From Podospora bellae-mahoneyi (lineage: Eukaryota; Ascomycota; Sordariomycetes; Sordariales; Podosporaceae), in contig NC_085881.1 of NCBI RefSeq assembly GCF_035222275.1, positions 3,658,001 to 3,722,000 on the forward strand: a DNA stretch of 64,000 nucleotides. Direction: 5' to 3'. Position 1 is the first letter of the stretch. Every line of letters begins with the position of its first letter. The notes under the pieces are model-generated. The model was not told the origin of the DNA. It was given only the letters and a program-made list of their open reading frames with translations, and ran no database searches. A program made the position numbers and the translations under genes. Shown one piece after another: positions 1 through 15,642 of the stretch.

Positions 1-2686
1 CTATGTTCTTGTCGAAGGATGATGGTTGTGGTCGTCGTTGGTGTAGTAGCTGTACAACCCTAACCGCCATCTCGAATCTCTGGCAGCGGTTCCTGTCAAG
101 TCTGTGCGTTCTTTGACACAAAGCTGACACCATGCCACACAATCACCGGTAGAACGGAAAGAAACTCGTGTGCGTCCTTCTCAATCAAGCGGAATTCGGA
201 TGGCAATCAAGTTCCTGTGCCTGTCCTGTGTCTGAGTGTGTGGGGTTGCGACTCGGCAAACGTGTGAACCCAGGGTAACCGTTGTTTCGTGCAAAGTGCC
301 GAGGCGAAAGAAATCGTTGCCAAAACTGTATAAAATATGCTTGATGTGCTTGATGTGTGAAACAGGCGTACTTTCTCTCCCACTTCTCGCGGTTCTGTCC
401 GTCTGATCTAATGATATTTGGCTCTTGGTATTCGGATTTGGATTTCCCTTCCTTTTTCTCACCCCCTCCAGGAACCAATTCGGGTAGTGGTAAGGTATCT
501 TTCAAAACAGGTGTCCCCCTGGCAGGGTGAAACCAGTTCACCGTGTGGTGTTTTGCAGGGCCATGAGTCGTGATAGCCAATATATCGCGTGGTGTGGCGG
601 GATAGACAAGACCCCTGCTGCAAGTGTATGAGGGTAGGGTTCAATATTAAGGTTTTTACAACCACCAGTACCGATGTGCCTCCTTGGCCAATGACATCAA
701 AGCCTGGGACAAATTGTCAGAATCGAGCTTCGGTGAAAAGAGGAACGAATCGATATCGTCAAAAAAGAAAAAGGCCTCGACGCCACAAAATTCTGTGATT
801 TGTGACCTGTGCGTGTGTATGTGTGCCAAAAGACTCGAGCAGAAGCAGTAAGAAAAAGCCAAGGTGTGTGGAGTGGCGGTGGTATGGGGAGGTCGGGAAG
901 TAATAACTTACAGCAAAAAAGATGGGATGAAGCGAGAAAAAAACCTGCTTATATCTTACAACAATTGTTATGATTATCGATATCCTTTTTTCAAAGATTT
1001 TCCCCTTGTGCATGGATGGGTCTCCCTCCTCATAAAGTGTAATAAGTATCCAGCAGCGAGTGTGTGCCCGGATTTGCAACTTCTCCATTACCACTCCACT
1101 ACTCACCGCTTGCTCTCTCTCTCTCGGCTCCTCCCCCTCACTCTCCATCTCTACAACTCATACGAGAAATGCCGTTATGCGAAGCACTGCCCACTTTGCC
1201 CCAGCTTTTTTCTCATCTTCAATGGCCCCCAGCCTTTTTGCTAAACCTTAAATCCTTCGCTTAACCCACCACTCTTGCGTGAATGATGTGATAAACTCTT
1301 TGCCTGCCCTTTTCCCGAGCGAGACAAAATTCCACCCCTCCTTCGGAGGAACAACTCCCCTCCCCCCCCAAGCCACCAAACTTGATAAAACCCGCATGAT
1401 GCAAACTCTCATCCTATTAACTACCCCTTCAATTCCTCACGAGGAGGTCAGTGGCTTTCCCACCACCCCCCATCCGCCTACCTTTTCCCTAATCATCTTC
1501 CCGCCGCTCCTTGTTGGTCATCTGTCTTCGTTGTCGTTAGGTTGTCAAAAGTCTGGGCAATGACATAGCCCACCCCAAACCGCCCCAACCCCAGCAAGCA
1601 CGTGGACCAATCACCGCCCCTTCGGCTGGCAAAGTCCCCGACCGCCCGGCTCCAAAGCAGTGTCTTGGCAGAGCCCTGTGACACATTGACCATTCAACCG
1701 CACATCGCGCGCCGCCGCATTGCCGAGACATTCTCAACCTCACAGAACAACAACCGCATCGTTAATTGCTGTATGTAGCGGCGGCGATCCCCCCCCCCTC
1801 TCCTCCTCAAATGGAGGGCAACCAAAGCAGCAGCCCAGGTACGCCCATGATAAGGGTTCTTTCCAGTAAAACAAGAACTACTTGAAAAATCCCGCCATGC
1901 CACAAGCTTTGGCGAGTGGAATACAAAACCTAGATCTCGCTTCCCTCCTCACGTTAATTGGCTCTGCTATCGGTGCCTGAAAGCTCCTCGCCCCAGCGAG
2001 TCGGAATCTGCCTGCCGGCCTAATAACAAAAAGTGCATGTTTGCCTTATGTATTAAGAAAGCCTGGATATTTTACCTCGTTTGAGAGATGTGCAATTCTT
2101 GCCTGAGGAATAACGATAAGCAAAACAAACCAAAAAAAAAAAAAAAAAACAGCCCATCATCATCGTCGGTGAGAAACCAAAAGAAACAAAGTGAAAGTTT
2201 CAAAAGTAGCTCCTCTCTGGTCCCGCCAGTGATGACGTCTCCTGCGGAACCCATCGTTGTGTCATCCAGGGACCAGGGCAAGTTGCTCCGCTGGTGGCTT
2301 CTGTCGTGCTTGTGAAATGCTATCGATGATGTTGTTTCACTTTCTTCGCTGACCAGACTCCCGTGCCTGGCCACTGAAAAGATAGATTCTGTACAGACAG
2401 GATGATAGACATATGACTTCCTGTCCCCCCCCTTTTCCAGAAAAGTCCACCCTTCCAAACACCACAACAAAGAATTCCAACCGTGGATATGACCTCACGG
2501 GTAAACATCAGGTGGACGCACCATCACCAGCCTTGCCGTCCCTGTTTGCTCAATTCCAGAAAATCACCTATTCACCGCCCAGACTTTCTTTGTACAGATA
2601 TGGGTATCTTTCCCGATAATTACAGCAACGCCCGGCATGACCAGACAAGCAAGCATCTCATCCTAATGGCGTCAACTCCGATAGTT
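1..2686. other. gene-free left flank
   Basis: I see no convincing gene here. The open frames on both strands are short, overlap each other in several frames and lack recognisable domains or matched splice sites. The stretch has C/T-rich tracts (about 1100-1500) and an A18 run at 2132-2149. Its right end is the 3' flank of the minus-strand transcription factor. It may hold UTR or promoter sequence of a gene beyond the left edge. Confidence 0.6.
2132..2149. repeat. A18 homopolymer
   Basis: An uninterrupted run of 18 A on the plus strand. It lies downstream of the minus-strand transcription factor and outside its coding region. Confidence 0.9.
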
Positions 2687-5651
<2,965 letters not shown>

Positions 5652-8600
5652 TCCTGTCAGTCTGTGGAGCTGGAGATCGACTGGTTTCCTATATGCCGAC
5701 TCCAGGTGCCCCTTCTCGGCATGTTCTCTCCTTCACCGATGTATATATATGGGGGTTGAGCCGACAAGAAATATCATGTAAGTGGTGGCGAGAGTATTCG
5801 CTAGGTGGGGGTTGTCGTTAGCACAGTAAGTTTTCCCGGTTGATGGCGAGCCTCGGGCGTCGTCTTGGGAAGTTTGACAGGACGCGAAGAAGGGAAGCTT
5901 GACAAGTAGGTGGTCGCCTTATGGCTGGAGTGGTTGGCGAGATAGTTAGTCGATTTTCTGGGGTGCATCAAAGTGAGCCGCCCCCGCAGACAGCGTAGCA
6001 CAGCACAATAAACTGGGGATCGGGGAGTTTGGTAGAGAGGGAGGGTCAAGTATGGGACGAGTAATTGGTCAGGGGCCGGCTTGTCAGACAGGATGATGGG
6101 GCGACTACCCCGGATGGAAGGTTTGATTCTGGGGAGTCCCCCGGGTGGAAGACAGGGGAGGCTACAGTGTAAGTACCTAGGCAGGTAGGCTTAGAGCCGA
6201 GGACGGGAGGTGTGTGGCTATGGGATGGATTGTTGGATCGCCAGTGAGTAAACGGATAACTCACATTCACCCTCCCCGTCTAGAGCTTGATCCTCGGCCC
6301 TTTTTGCTGAAGCAAAACACAATGTCCATATGATGATTGGGCGGCTGTCTCCGAGCATCTGAAACTAAGAGCTAGAGCCGGCAGTGGTCGTTTAAAGACA
6401 AGATGTCATAAAGATAAATGTGACCGAGGATGATGTCGAGGCCTGAGAGCCAAGGAAACCATGATGTTCAATTCCCACAAGAGAAGGTAGCAGCCCAACC
6501 CAGCGGGGAGGGGTCAGTGGACAGATGTTGGCCAACACTGGAACTTTACAAGGCACGATGTGTGTGGTGCGGGGAGGGGACGATGCCGGTGAGTTGAAGG
6601 ATGAGTGGGGTTGGAGAAGTGGGAAAGAGCTCCGGGGAGTTGGTGGAGACGATACACCTTACAGAAAGCTGTGTTTTTTCGGGAATTCCAGTTTGTCCCT
6701 AGGCGCTGCCAAAAGCAGAATGGGCTCCCAGTTACAGCTTGTCCTTGCCCCCTTCATCCCATATTCCCTCCCGTCCTGTCCAGCAGTTTGGTGGTTCAAT
6801 GGAGTTTAACAGATTGAAAAGGGATGAAATATCATCCTTGATCCCTGTGTGTAACGGCGGCCCCACAGTACCACCTCCGCAACCGACGGCTTCAGGGCCC
6901 GCCATCCACAAGCCGTTGCTCTCCACCCCAGGGTCACTGTGACCATTTCAGGACGTCGACGGCCTTGTTACTCTTGATTTGTATTCTTTAAACGCGCAGC
7001 TTTTACCACTTCAAACATCGCCAGAAAATCCATGTCCTTCTCTCAACTTATCTACCGTCTCCAAACAGCGGTGCCCAAGAGCTGTCAAGGGTCCTTCCTT
7101 GTCTTTCTTTGGTACCGCGAAGTCAAAATCCAACTGTGATTCAGGAACGATGTCCATTGACGGGAACCCGATATATGAGGGGAGTATTCAATGCTTCCTC
7201 GCCTCTATCCCGTCTCGACTTAAGCTCTCTTCCACGGCAATTGCTTCTGGGGGGCAGGTCACAAGCACAATGTGACGCAGCGTGACCGCTCGCTGGGCCT
7301 CTGGAGCCGCCTTCTGTTTATATACTGACGCTTTATTTCATATTCTGGTCGAGATCTTTGGGCTGAAGCTGTGCGTCACAGTGAGGGTGCAGCGACAACT
7401 TGGGGGTCGCAATATCTTGATGTTTGCCGCGCCAATTACAGCTCACTGTTTTACAGTAACTGTTGATCTTGCCCGGCTGGGCTTTCTATACTAACCATAT
7501 CAGCCAGGTATATCCTAGCCGTCGTCAATATCGAGACTGTGTCCCGGGTCGCTGCACCATGGGAGCGACACACCCGAGGTCGAATACTTTCAAGTCCTCT
7601 TTCCGCATTACATACAAGGACGGGGACCATGATACGGCCGAGCCTGCTGTTCTCAGGAACTGAAGAGCGTTGAAGGTGCCGTTCGCTTAAGCAGCAAAAC
7701 CCGGAACCCCCTGCAACCCGCGACCTTCACCAAATCTAGCCCCTTGCAAGATCGGGCTCTGGTCCCTAACGGTCGGCGATCCTTGGCAGTCTACGGACGA
7801 TCGTCTCCCGAAATTCAACCCAGCTTCCTTGCCTCTTCCCTCACCTTGACCATGAAATCACCTCTTCAGCGCATCACCACTTGCTTTCAGAACACCGCGA
7901 GCTTCATTCTCTGGCGTAGCACTCTTTATGGAGCTCTCAAGCAGCTTTGCTCCAGTGACCGCTTCAGGTTGTCGTCAGACAGTTACACTTGGTCACATTA
8001 CACCTCCCCATTGCTGTTGCATGGCTGGGGATAGCATCAAGAATCATCATCATATTGTCAACTACCGGAAATTCGGAACCGAGACTATTAAGCAAAGACC
8101 GGCATACCAACCATGACATGCCTCGATTCGGGGCCATTTAAGCTCTGTATCAGTGCAGATGTCTCCCCAGCAATTACGGTAAGGTAACCCGTCGAGCATG
8201 ATGAAGATCAAGCCTCTTCTTGTTCTTGTTGTTGTTGTCGATCTTCTTCTTATACCCAGGAACCAAGCTCTTGTGGCTTGCTGTTGCTTGCCAGCCTAGA
8301 CCAAGCAGCTCCGGTAGTTCACTGACCGCAGCCTGCCTTCCATATACCGGGTGTATCCTGCAGGCGGAGATGCTGGTGCCGAGCGCTAAGGTCAAGTAGG
8401 TGGGCACACTCCCTGCTTGATCTTCCAGGTTTGTGCTGTACATATTCTCATTCCTCGTTCCGCGACACCTATCGGTCCGAAAATCTCTCCGTTGTCTGCT
8501 TGTGCTCAGGTCAGGAGCCCTACAAGCCCGGATTGTCGGGAGGCTCTCCGGCTTCGACTTCTCTATAACGCAAGATATCCAGGCTGGTCCTTACTTTCTG

Positions 8601-10592
8601 ACTTCACTATACAGTGTTTCAAAGCTTATTTGCTCATATCAACCTTTAGCAGCACTTAATCTACCTGAACATGTAGATACAACCCCCTCGAGTATTGCAA
8701 GAAAGATCAGGTTGCTGTTTCGAACGGGTTTTGAAACACGGTTCGGTTCAATGGGCTAAGATCCATTGACTTCGGTGAGCTTCGGACGAAAGCACATCAC
8801 TACCTAGCCTCTACATATTGTTCCCAAAGTCGGATTCCTGTCTCGTCTCCAAAGTATTCATTGTCTATCAAGGACTCGTTGAATCTGTAGCATCACTAGT
8901 CCACACCCCAATCCCGATCTTCGCCTTGGGTTTGCATGTAAGCTACTGCACCTCCCCGCAAGACGATACGACTGTTTGGTTCATGCGGTGGACCCGGACA
9001 GCGGAAGAGGCAACGCCATCAGGTTAGGAGAATTGGGATCAGGGGTCCGCTGCCGATACGCCAAGGTAGGATATTTGAGAAATCCGATTCGGTGGGGTTG
9101 GGCTACCCGAAGCTTGTTTGTCGTCTTGCCCTCCAGACTTGTACAGAGTAATTGTTGCGCCCCTCTCTACATCTTACTCGGAATTCAAGATGGAAGAAAA
9201 TAGTCGTGACGAGTATTCTGTCAAACAAGTGTGCGGTACACGCCTGGAGGCAAAGTAGAGACCTCACACTGAAGACGATAGCACACGGTGTACCTACCGT
9301 GGTACGTTCTCTATGATCTGCTGAGTTTTAGACGGCCAAGGGAGTTGAATCCATCAGTCTCGGTGTCAGATCATGATCGTTTCGACGATTCTGCCCTACC
9401 TACCTATTTGATATATTGCTCGGCCACCACTCGGAGTGCCTACCGAAATCTTAGACGACAGACAACAACATTCCTAGAAGCATCTGACGGAATAGTCACG
9501 GTAGGCCCAACAGCAAGCCTTTCAAAAGCACTCTAGGCACTATGCTGAACGGTCTCTTTCTCGGCCCAACTCGAGCCTGCCTAGGTTGAAAACTCAGAGT
9601 AGGGACCGTTGTTTTGTTGTTCAAGTCGTTGCTGACAGCATCTTGAACCGTGTTCAACTGTTACGTCTATATTACTTGCAATATCAGAATCCTGCTCGAG
9701 AAGCTCTCAACCTGGTCACCAACGCCTTGAAAATTTATCACTAGTCACATCTCTGGTAGCTTCCAACTGTCTTGTTTTGTGAAGAAGTCCTGGCTGAGAT
9801 TACCTCCGGTGGGGTGCTGTTGTCGACAGTACGTCCTAGCGGTCTATGTTCACAAGGACCAGCAACTCGGCTTTGGGCAGTTTGTAACCCGGATAGATAG
9901 ACGGTAGATGTAAATGCATCTTCAAATTTCGTTTCCCAATTAATTCTCATAATCCCCTCCCCCCAGAACCTGCCTGCCGCAAAGTAGTATCATCCGGGAC
10001 TCGCATCCGATAGACCGCTCGCTCATTGATCACCACATGCATCTCACGTTCCACTCACCACAATGAACCATCTGTGCATCAACTCTTTCATGAATCCCCG
10101 ATTCCAACCGCTACACCATAAGCCACACATGCAGACAATGATCATGGGAGAACCTCCCCAGACCATATGCCCGATATCCACCTCTCCGCACGCAAATGCA
10201 ACACCTTTACACCATACGCTAGATGCCCATCCGTCCAGTCCTAGTAGAGCAAGGCTTTGCTCATGTCTCCTCCTTTCTTAACGAGGTCGATGGACCGAGC
10301 CGGTTGGCGATGATCGTGACAAGCTTGTGTTATGCTGCCCTGGCTCCTCATCCTATCCCTTGGTGCACAGCATGTCCCAAGAGGTCAGCTCGATTCATGT
10401 ATCGATGCTCGTAATCGGGTAGCCAGGTAGCATCGCTCGGGAACCTAGACCGTACCTGTGAAAGTACTTCTCTTGTCAGTGAAACTCCTGTATAGCGGGG
10501 TATGATACCAGATATCCTACGATTTCTCAAATAATACCCGAGCCAATATGCCATTTCATCTCCTTTGATGTTCAACTGGTCCGAGTCCCCTT
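5652..10592. other. long gene-free region between two regulators
   Basis: About 4.9 kb with only short frames and no recognisable protein. It contains the promoter of the downstream Zn2Cys6 gene (right to left) and the 3' flank of the QA-1S-like gene. I saw no tandem repeats, transposon ends or RNA gene. Long upstream regions are common for fungal regulatory genes, so control elements or a non-coding transcript are possible but not visible. Confidence 0.5.
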
Positions 10593-12899
10593 TCAAAAGA
10601 ACTGCCTCCCGCTCGCCAACCTCACAAAGCTGTACGGTACGTTCTGCCCAACCAGCAACCTCAGCGTCTCAACTGTCGTAAAAGCCGTTACATCCGCCGC
10701 CCCATAAGCCGCGAACCCACATTGCTCAGCAATCAAACCCGGGTCCCCCTTCCGTGGGCCATGCCCCGAGCCGTCTGCCAGGTCCAAAAACACCCTTCTC
10801 GAATTTTCCCTTCCCGCACCTGCCTCCCCTCGAGGCGGCGACCCGAACAGACGAACGAGCATCCCGACTAGATTACTCTTTTCCGGACCCAGAGCGCTCA
10901 CCACCACAAACGGCGAGCCGGCCCCCGCTCGTATAGACTCGGTGCCGTTGGCATTTACCGTACGGGCTCTCTGTATGCTCTCGAGGCTGTTGAATGGCTC
11001 GATAAGAAGGTCTTTGGCAAAGGCGGGAGGTGTTTTGAAGCCGACGGTGTAAACCTTACCGACCTTCAGGGCTTTGAGAGCGAATAAAGCACTGGCTGCG
11101 TCGTCGGCCGATGAGGCAAGTACCACAGCCGCGCAGCCAAAGTAGGCAGATGGAGCAAGATCACGGGTAAGGGTACTAAGGATACCTTTCCACGAGGCGT
11201 TGTCAAACACGAGTGAAGTGTTCGGTGGCAAGCCCGACTGCGTCGAGCTGATAGCACCCACGGAATCTCCGTTTTGCTGCCGAGGCGGGCTTGATGGTGT
11301 GGATGCTGAACTAGATGATGTGGCCGGCCGGACGACGATGGTATCAACCATCCCGATGAGTCGAGCGGCTTCGCTGAGAACCGGCCCGTTGCCATTGTTG
11401 AGTGATGCAAAGAAGCCTTTGCTCGTCGCCAGATTGGTGAGTGACATGGCTGGATTTAGGTAAGCACCGCCAAAGTTTCTTTGATTACACCACGTCTCGA
11501 TGGAGGCAAGCCCTTTGGGTTGTCGCTCCACGACGGCAAAGTGATGTGGTAACCCAAGTTCGTTGAAGCATTTCTCATAGAAGGGTGCCTGTGGAATGGC
11601 ACTCCGCATGCTCGGGCTAGTAATGCCATAGATGTTCTTCTTTGGCAGCTGTCCAACCAATGCCAGGGCCTGGTTAATCTCAGCTGCGCTCATCTGCCCC
11701 GGAGCTGCGATGATGGGCAGCAGAGGGTGGGTGATAGGAGTGAAGACCTTGTTTAGCGTCCGAGAGAACTGACCCGTTTCCCCCATGTTGACAGCAGACA
11801 GCGGTGGTGAATCGGGATATTCAGCCTTGATTTTTGACCGGAAGTATTCCAACTCAAAGTTTTCATTGTGGTCATTGATGATGGCAATCATTTTCACAAT
11901 GTCGGCGTACCGTCGAGACTGGAGGAATATTGACTCGGCTCTCTGTGAGGGCCACTTGAAAGTGCCTGAAAAATCATGGAAGGCAGACATGATGCGACTG
12001 CTCCCGCGCTGCTCGTACAGTCTTCGTCGAATGGTTTCTGGGAGCCAGAGCTCGACGTCGATGTACTCAACGCCCCACTGAATCGCCCGGTAAAGATATT
12101 CATAAAACAAATCAGGATTGTCCATCGGAAATCGGCCATTCTCTTTCGTACACCTTGTCGTGAATATGATTGGCAGTTCGGTCCTCTGGCGAAGAAGCAT
12201 GAGCTGTTCGCCAACATAGCTCAAGCTTGGGATTTCCGAGAACCGTCCATTGCCCAAAGGCTCTTTCAAGAGATCAACTCGAATCTCGACAGCGTCTGAG
12301 CCGACAGTGAGGATGTCGATGTTTGGGAGCGCAGCATGGACATCCGGAAACGTTGTCGAAATGAAGTACGTCCTGGGTTTTGCCATTAGTGTTTCGTGGT
12401 GGCTAAGCTGTCCCAGAGTATGTGATACAAATCGTGTTAGATCTCTTCGGAAGAATGAAGCTTCGGTATAAAGCCACTCGTAATCTGTCTGCGCTGACAG
12501 GTAGATGTCGGGAGGCATGCCCAGTGTTGTACAATGAGCGTTGATGGTCACGACCAGTCCCCTGTTCCGTGAGGCTATCTCAGCCTTTGCACTTTCCGCC
12601 GAGACCCCAATAACCCAATCCTGATCATCCCTGGTGACGTCCCGAATTCCTCCTTTCAGTCGGTAAGGCTTCCCGAGAACCTCAGCAAAGACGGCCACTA
12701 TCTGCTCTTGGCCAGGACCATACATTATCACCACTGTTCTTGCATCTCCTTGTTGCAAACCACCTCGAATCGTCATCTCATGTGATGCACGTGGTGCTCG
12801 AGTTTCAATGTCGATATCCATAGCTATGTGATTTCGTCCAAAACTTTGTCGTTGTCCTGGCGCGGGCAGCGACTCCAGTGGTTGAACAGCCGCCATCAT
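10593..12899 (-). CDS. QA-1S/QutR-like quinate repressor (AROM-derived)
   Basis: A single exon of 768 aa. It is collinear with the C-terminal three domains of the pentafunctional AROM protein, as the quinate repressors QA-1S and QutR are known to be. First comes a degenerate shikimate-kinase-like part (about 50-165), where the P-loop position reads MYGPGQEQ and lacks the GxGKS/T lysine. Next is a type I 3-dehydroquinase-like part (about 165-400; [20 protein letters not shown]-like strand, [15 protein letters not shown]). Last is a shikimate-dehydrogenase-like part (about 405-768; ITHPLLP, YGITSP). In the family this protein senses quinate-pathway metabolites and holds the activator QA-1F inactive. 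It is shorter than the roughly 900-residue repressors I recall, mostly at the N-terminus, so an upstream exon could be missing. No quinate catabolic gene or QA-1F activator lies in the window. It could be a paralogue rather than the qa-cluster repressor. Confidence 0.8.
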   Translation of the reverse strand: MMAAVQPLESLPAPGQRQSFGRNHIAMDIDIETRAPRASHEMTIRGGLQQGDARTVVIMYGPGQEQIVAVFAEVLGKPYRLKGGIRDVTRDDQDWVIGVSAESAKAEIASRNRGLVVTINAHCTTLGMPPDIYLSAQTDYEWLYTEASFFRRDLTRFVSHTLGQLSHHETLMAKPRTYFISTTFPDVHAALPNIDILTVGSDAVEIRVDLLKEPLGNGRFSEIPSLSYVGEQLMLLRQRTELPIIFTTRCTKENGRFPMDNPDLFYEYLYRAIQWGVEYIDVELWLPETIRRRLYEQRGSSRIMSAFHDFSGTFKWPSQRAESIFLQSRRYADIVKMIAIINDHNENFELEYFRSKIKAEYPDSPPLSAVNMGETGQFSRTLNKVFTPITHPLLPIIAAPGQMSAAEINQALALVGQLPKKNIYGITSPSMRSAIPQAPFYEKCFNELGLPHHFAVVERQPKGLASIETWCNQRNFGGAYLNPAMSLTNLATSKGFFASLNNGNGPVLSEAARLIGMVDTIVVRPATSSSSASTPSSPPRQQNGDSVGAISSTQSGLPPNTSLVFDNASWKGILSTLTRDLAPSAYFGCAAVVLASSADDAASALFALKALKVGKVYTVGFKTPPAFAKDLLIEPFNSLESIQRARTVNANGTESIRAGAGSPFVVVSALGPEKSNLVGMLVRLFGSPPRGEAGAGRENSRRVFLDLADGSGHGPRKGDPGLIAEQCGFAAYGAADVTAFTTVETLRLLVGQNVPYSFVRLASGRQFF

Positions 12900-15642
12900 G
12901 GCTGTGTCTGTTTTTCGACTCGTCGTATAGCCGTAATTATAAAGGGATCCGATGATCAGGGGCTCGTGTCGGTGTCCTCGCCTCTCGTCCCAGATTCCAA
13001 CTGACTGCTCTATGCCGGCGATTCCAGTTCGAGCCCCAACTACGAAACGGCAGGATCCTTCTGAAGAGGCCTATTGCGCATGGCCTAGACTCCCGGGTTG
13101 AGGAAGCTGGCTTCTGATCTGGGCAAGTCCCGTTTGATTCGGTGAGCTTGGCGCTGAATAAGTAATCTATTGGGAATTGGGCGAATTCTTTTGCTTTTCA
13201 GTCGACGTATGAAGGTGGCCTCAGAAATGCCTCGGAAAGACAACAGACGTCGTGTTGGCCTGTCGGGAGTGATCCAGCAAGTTTGGAGAAGACGTAATGT
13301 TCCAGTTCGAGCCAAGTCGTAGGTGGTTCGGTGCCAGAGCCTCACAATACAGCCGGTGATGACGGCGGGTAAAGATGAGACACGAGACGGAGCGGGCCAG
13401 AGCACTCAATGGAAAGATCCGGCGACATGTACGGGTATATCAGCACCTGGGTATCTGCCGCGTCATTTGCCTGGGAGATGGGACCTGGGAATCAACAAAA
13501 GACCGAGGGGGTTTGCAAGACATCTGGCATTGGGGTTTCTGGAAGGTAGATAGCGTATATTGGGTCTTGGGACCGCCAAGCCAGTCGAAATATTTCGCCG
13601 ACGTTTGTTTTACCGTCATCAGACGGATGGAGCACTGACGGCAGACCTGAACCAGACGAGCGAGCAAGCTGGGTCAACTCCCACGCTGGCCTGTCTACAA
13701 TCGCATGTATTGGTGCTGCTAGCTGCCGGCCAGGGGGACGGGAACAGCGTGGGACTGGATTAAAATAGTGGAGTCTAGGTAACTGTCATCATAACTGGCT
13801 ATTAACATTGGTAGTTCTTGTCTACGACACCCGATTGTGTTGATGGAAGACATACACACCCAATCCAGACGTGCCTGGATCTGTCGTGGCGTCAGACTTG
13901 CCGTGACAAATGCCGTCTGCGATCGATACAAATTATCCATGGCCAGGTCCAATACCGCCTGGAACGAACGTGCCACGGGGCAGCAGCTGGACTTTCGATG
14001 ATTCCCACTGAAGGACCGAGAGGGACGATGGTAGGCGGGGAATCAACCGAACAGGTTCCTAGGAGATTACGCGAAGACGGTCCGTCAAGGCCAATTCATC
14101 CGGCGTTACGTTGTGGTCGGCACAAGCCGAACGGTTGAATACTGTAACGACCTTGTCCATTCACCTGGGAGCTGGAAAATGAGTGAGTGGTGATTTGCGA
14201 GAGGCGTTCAAGACAGGGAGCGAGTGCGAAGAACCCCACAGTTTCTCCAGCACCTGGAGAATCTCTCTTTAAAAGTCCGCCAATGAGAGTGCTCGGATTT
14301 GAGCCCATGCTCTGTTCGTGCAGATCTGATGGGGGGCCGATGCGCTAAAAGCTGGGGCAAGGACCGCTAAAAGGGCCCTTTCCCAGGGATTCCTGCACCC
14401 ACTGGAGATCTTCGTCCACTCCTCCAACTTTGATTCAACCAGCACCCTTCTCCGACACCCAACAACCCAACAACCTGGGTTCATGCGGGCAACACCATGA
14501 ACCATATCTGATACATTGGGTGGGCAGTGTCTAATTTTCCGTAAATCATCTGCCTCTATCTCGCTATCTCGTTCCGGAATGCTTACTTCCATCCACTCCC
14601 TCAGCCCTAAGCGCAGCTGACTGTCGACCATAAGTTGAGGTCGTCACCGTTATGGAAGATTGACTCCCCTTCCTGAAACGGGCAACTCACAACATGGCCC
14701 TGCTCCCGTTTCACCCAAGGATCGCCTTTCCCGACTTCAGGCTGAATAGACCCAAACTTCCGTCAAAGGCAAATTCTGTGTGGGATGGTACTATAGTGAT
14801 TGCTTCAACCTTACCAGCTGTGGGGAGCCAAGCTGGGTAGAAGTTCGCATCGCTTCAATGGGAAGACAGGCCGTCGAGATCTACCCGGTTTCTTTCCTAC
14901 AGATTACCTTGCATCGAGACGGTCCGCGAATTGTACATGACGAATAATTCTCCGAGGCATCAAACGCCCAGCATGCTAGCGTGACATGATGATAGCTTCA
15001 CCTGTGTTATCTTGTGGATATGTAATCCATCTTCCTGGTCTGCAGGGCATGAATTTAGATTCCTCGTGGCAAATGTTGCTTTATTGGCTTCCAAGCATTC
15101 TGACTGCTGGAAAATCTCGGCGTTGTTCGCTACCAGTTTGTCAATTTTCATGGGGGTCAACATCTCGGCCCGAGATATCGCGACGTTATGCGACGCAGGT
15201 CTGGACTGGGCCATGCAGAAAGAGGCCGAACAGCTTATTCGACAATTTCTCATGCCACGTCTAGTTGTCATCATATCACGTTCACTTGAGGACATGTGAT
15301 GATAAGGCCCGAGGTATTCGGCTCAAAAGAGAGTGACAATGATAGACATTGTATCAGAGTCTTGTTACGTCGTGAAGCTGTCCTCAAAATGAGAGCCTCA
15401 TGTAGCAGGTCTTACGATGAAGAAGGCAGAGCTCAGATTTACATACCTTATTAGACTGGGTCACACATTGAGGTTTTACAGTGTGACCTTGATAAAATTG
15501 TATTTCTGTTTCATAGAACCACAACAAGTTGGCCCACCGATCAAAAAGAATTTCAGATACATCACTCCTCTCAAAACCATTCCTCTTCGCGCTATCCGAA
15601 AGCCTTCCATTTCCCTCCCACCTCCATTCTTCCTAAACAAAA
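12900..15642. other. gene-free region
   Basis: 2.7 kb between the QA-1S-like gene and the 3' end of the dihydroorotate dehydrogenase gene. Short frames in all six frames, none with recognisable domains or matched introns. The left end is promoter of the QA-1S-like gene. The last 200 bases become A/C-rich and run into the DHODH 3' end. Confidence 0.55.
12934..12943 (-). promoter_or_regulatory. possible TATA box close to the QA-1S-like start
   Basis: TTTATAATTA on the minus strand, only about 35-45 nt upstream of the chosen ATG. If used, the 5' UTR would be almost absent, which either supports a downstream ATG (M27) or means the element is fortuitous. Confidence 0.3.
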
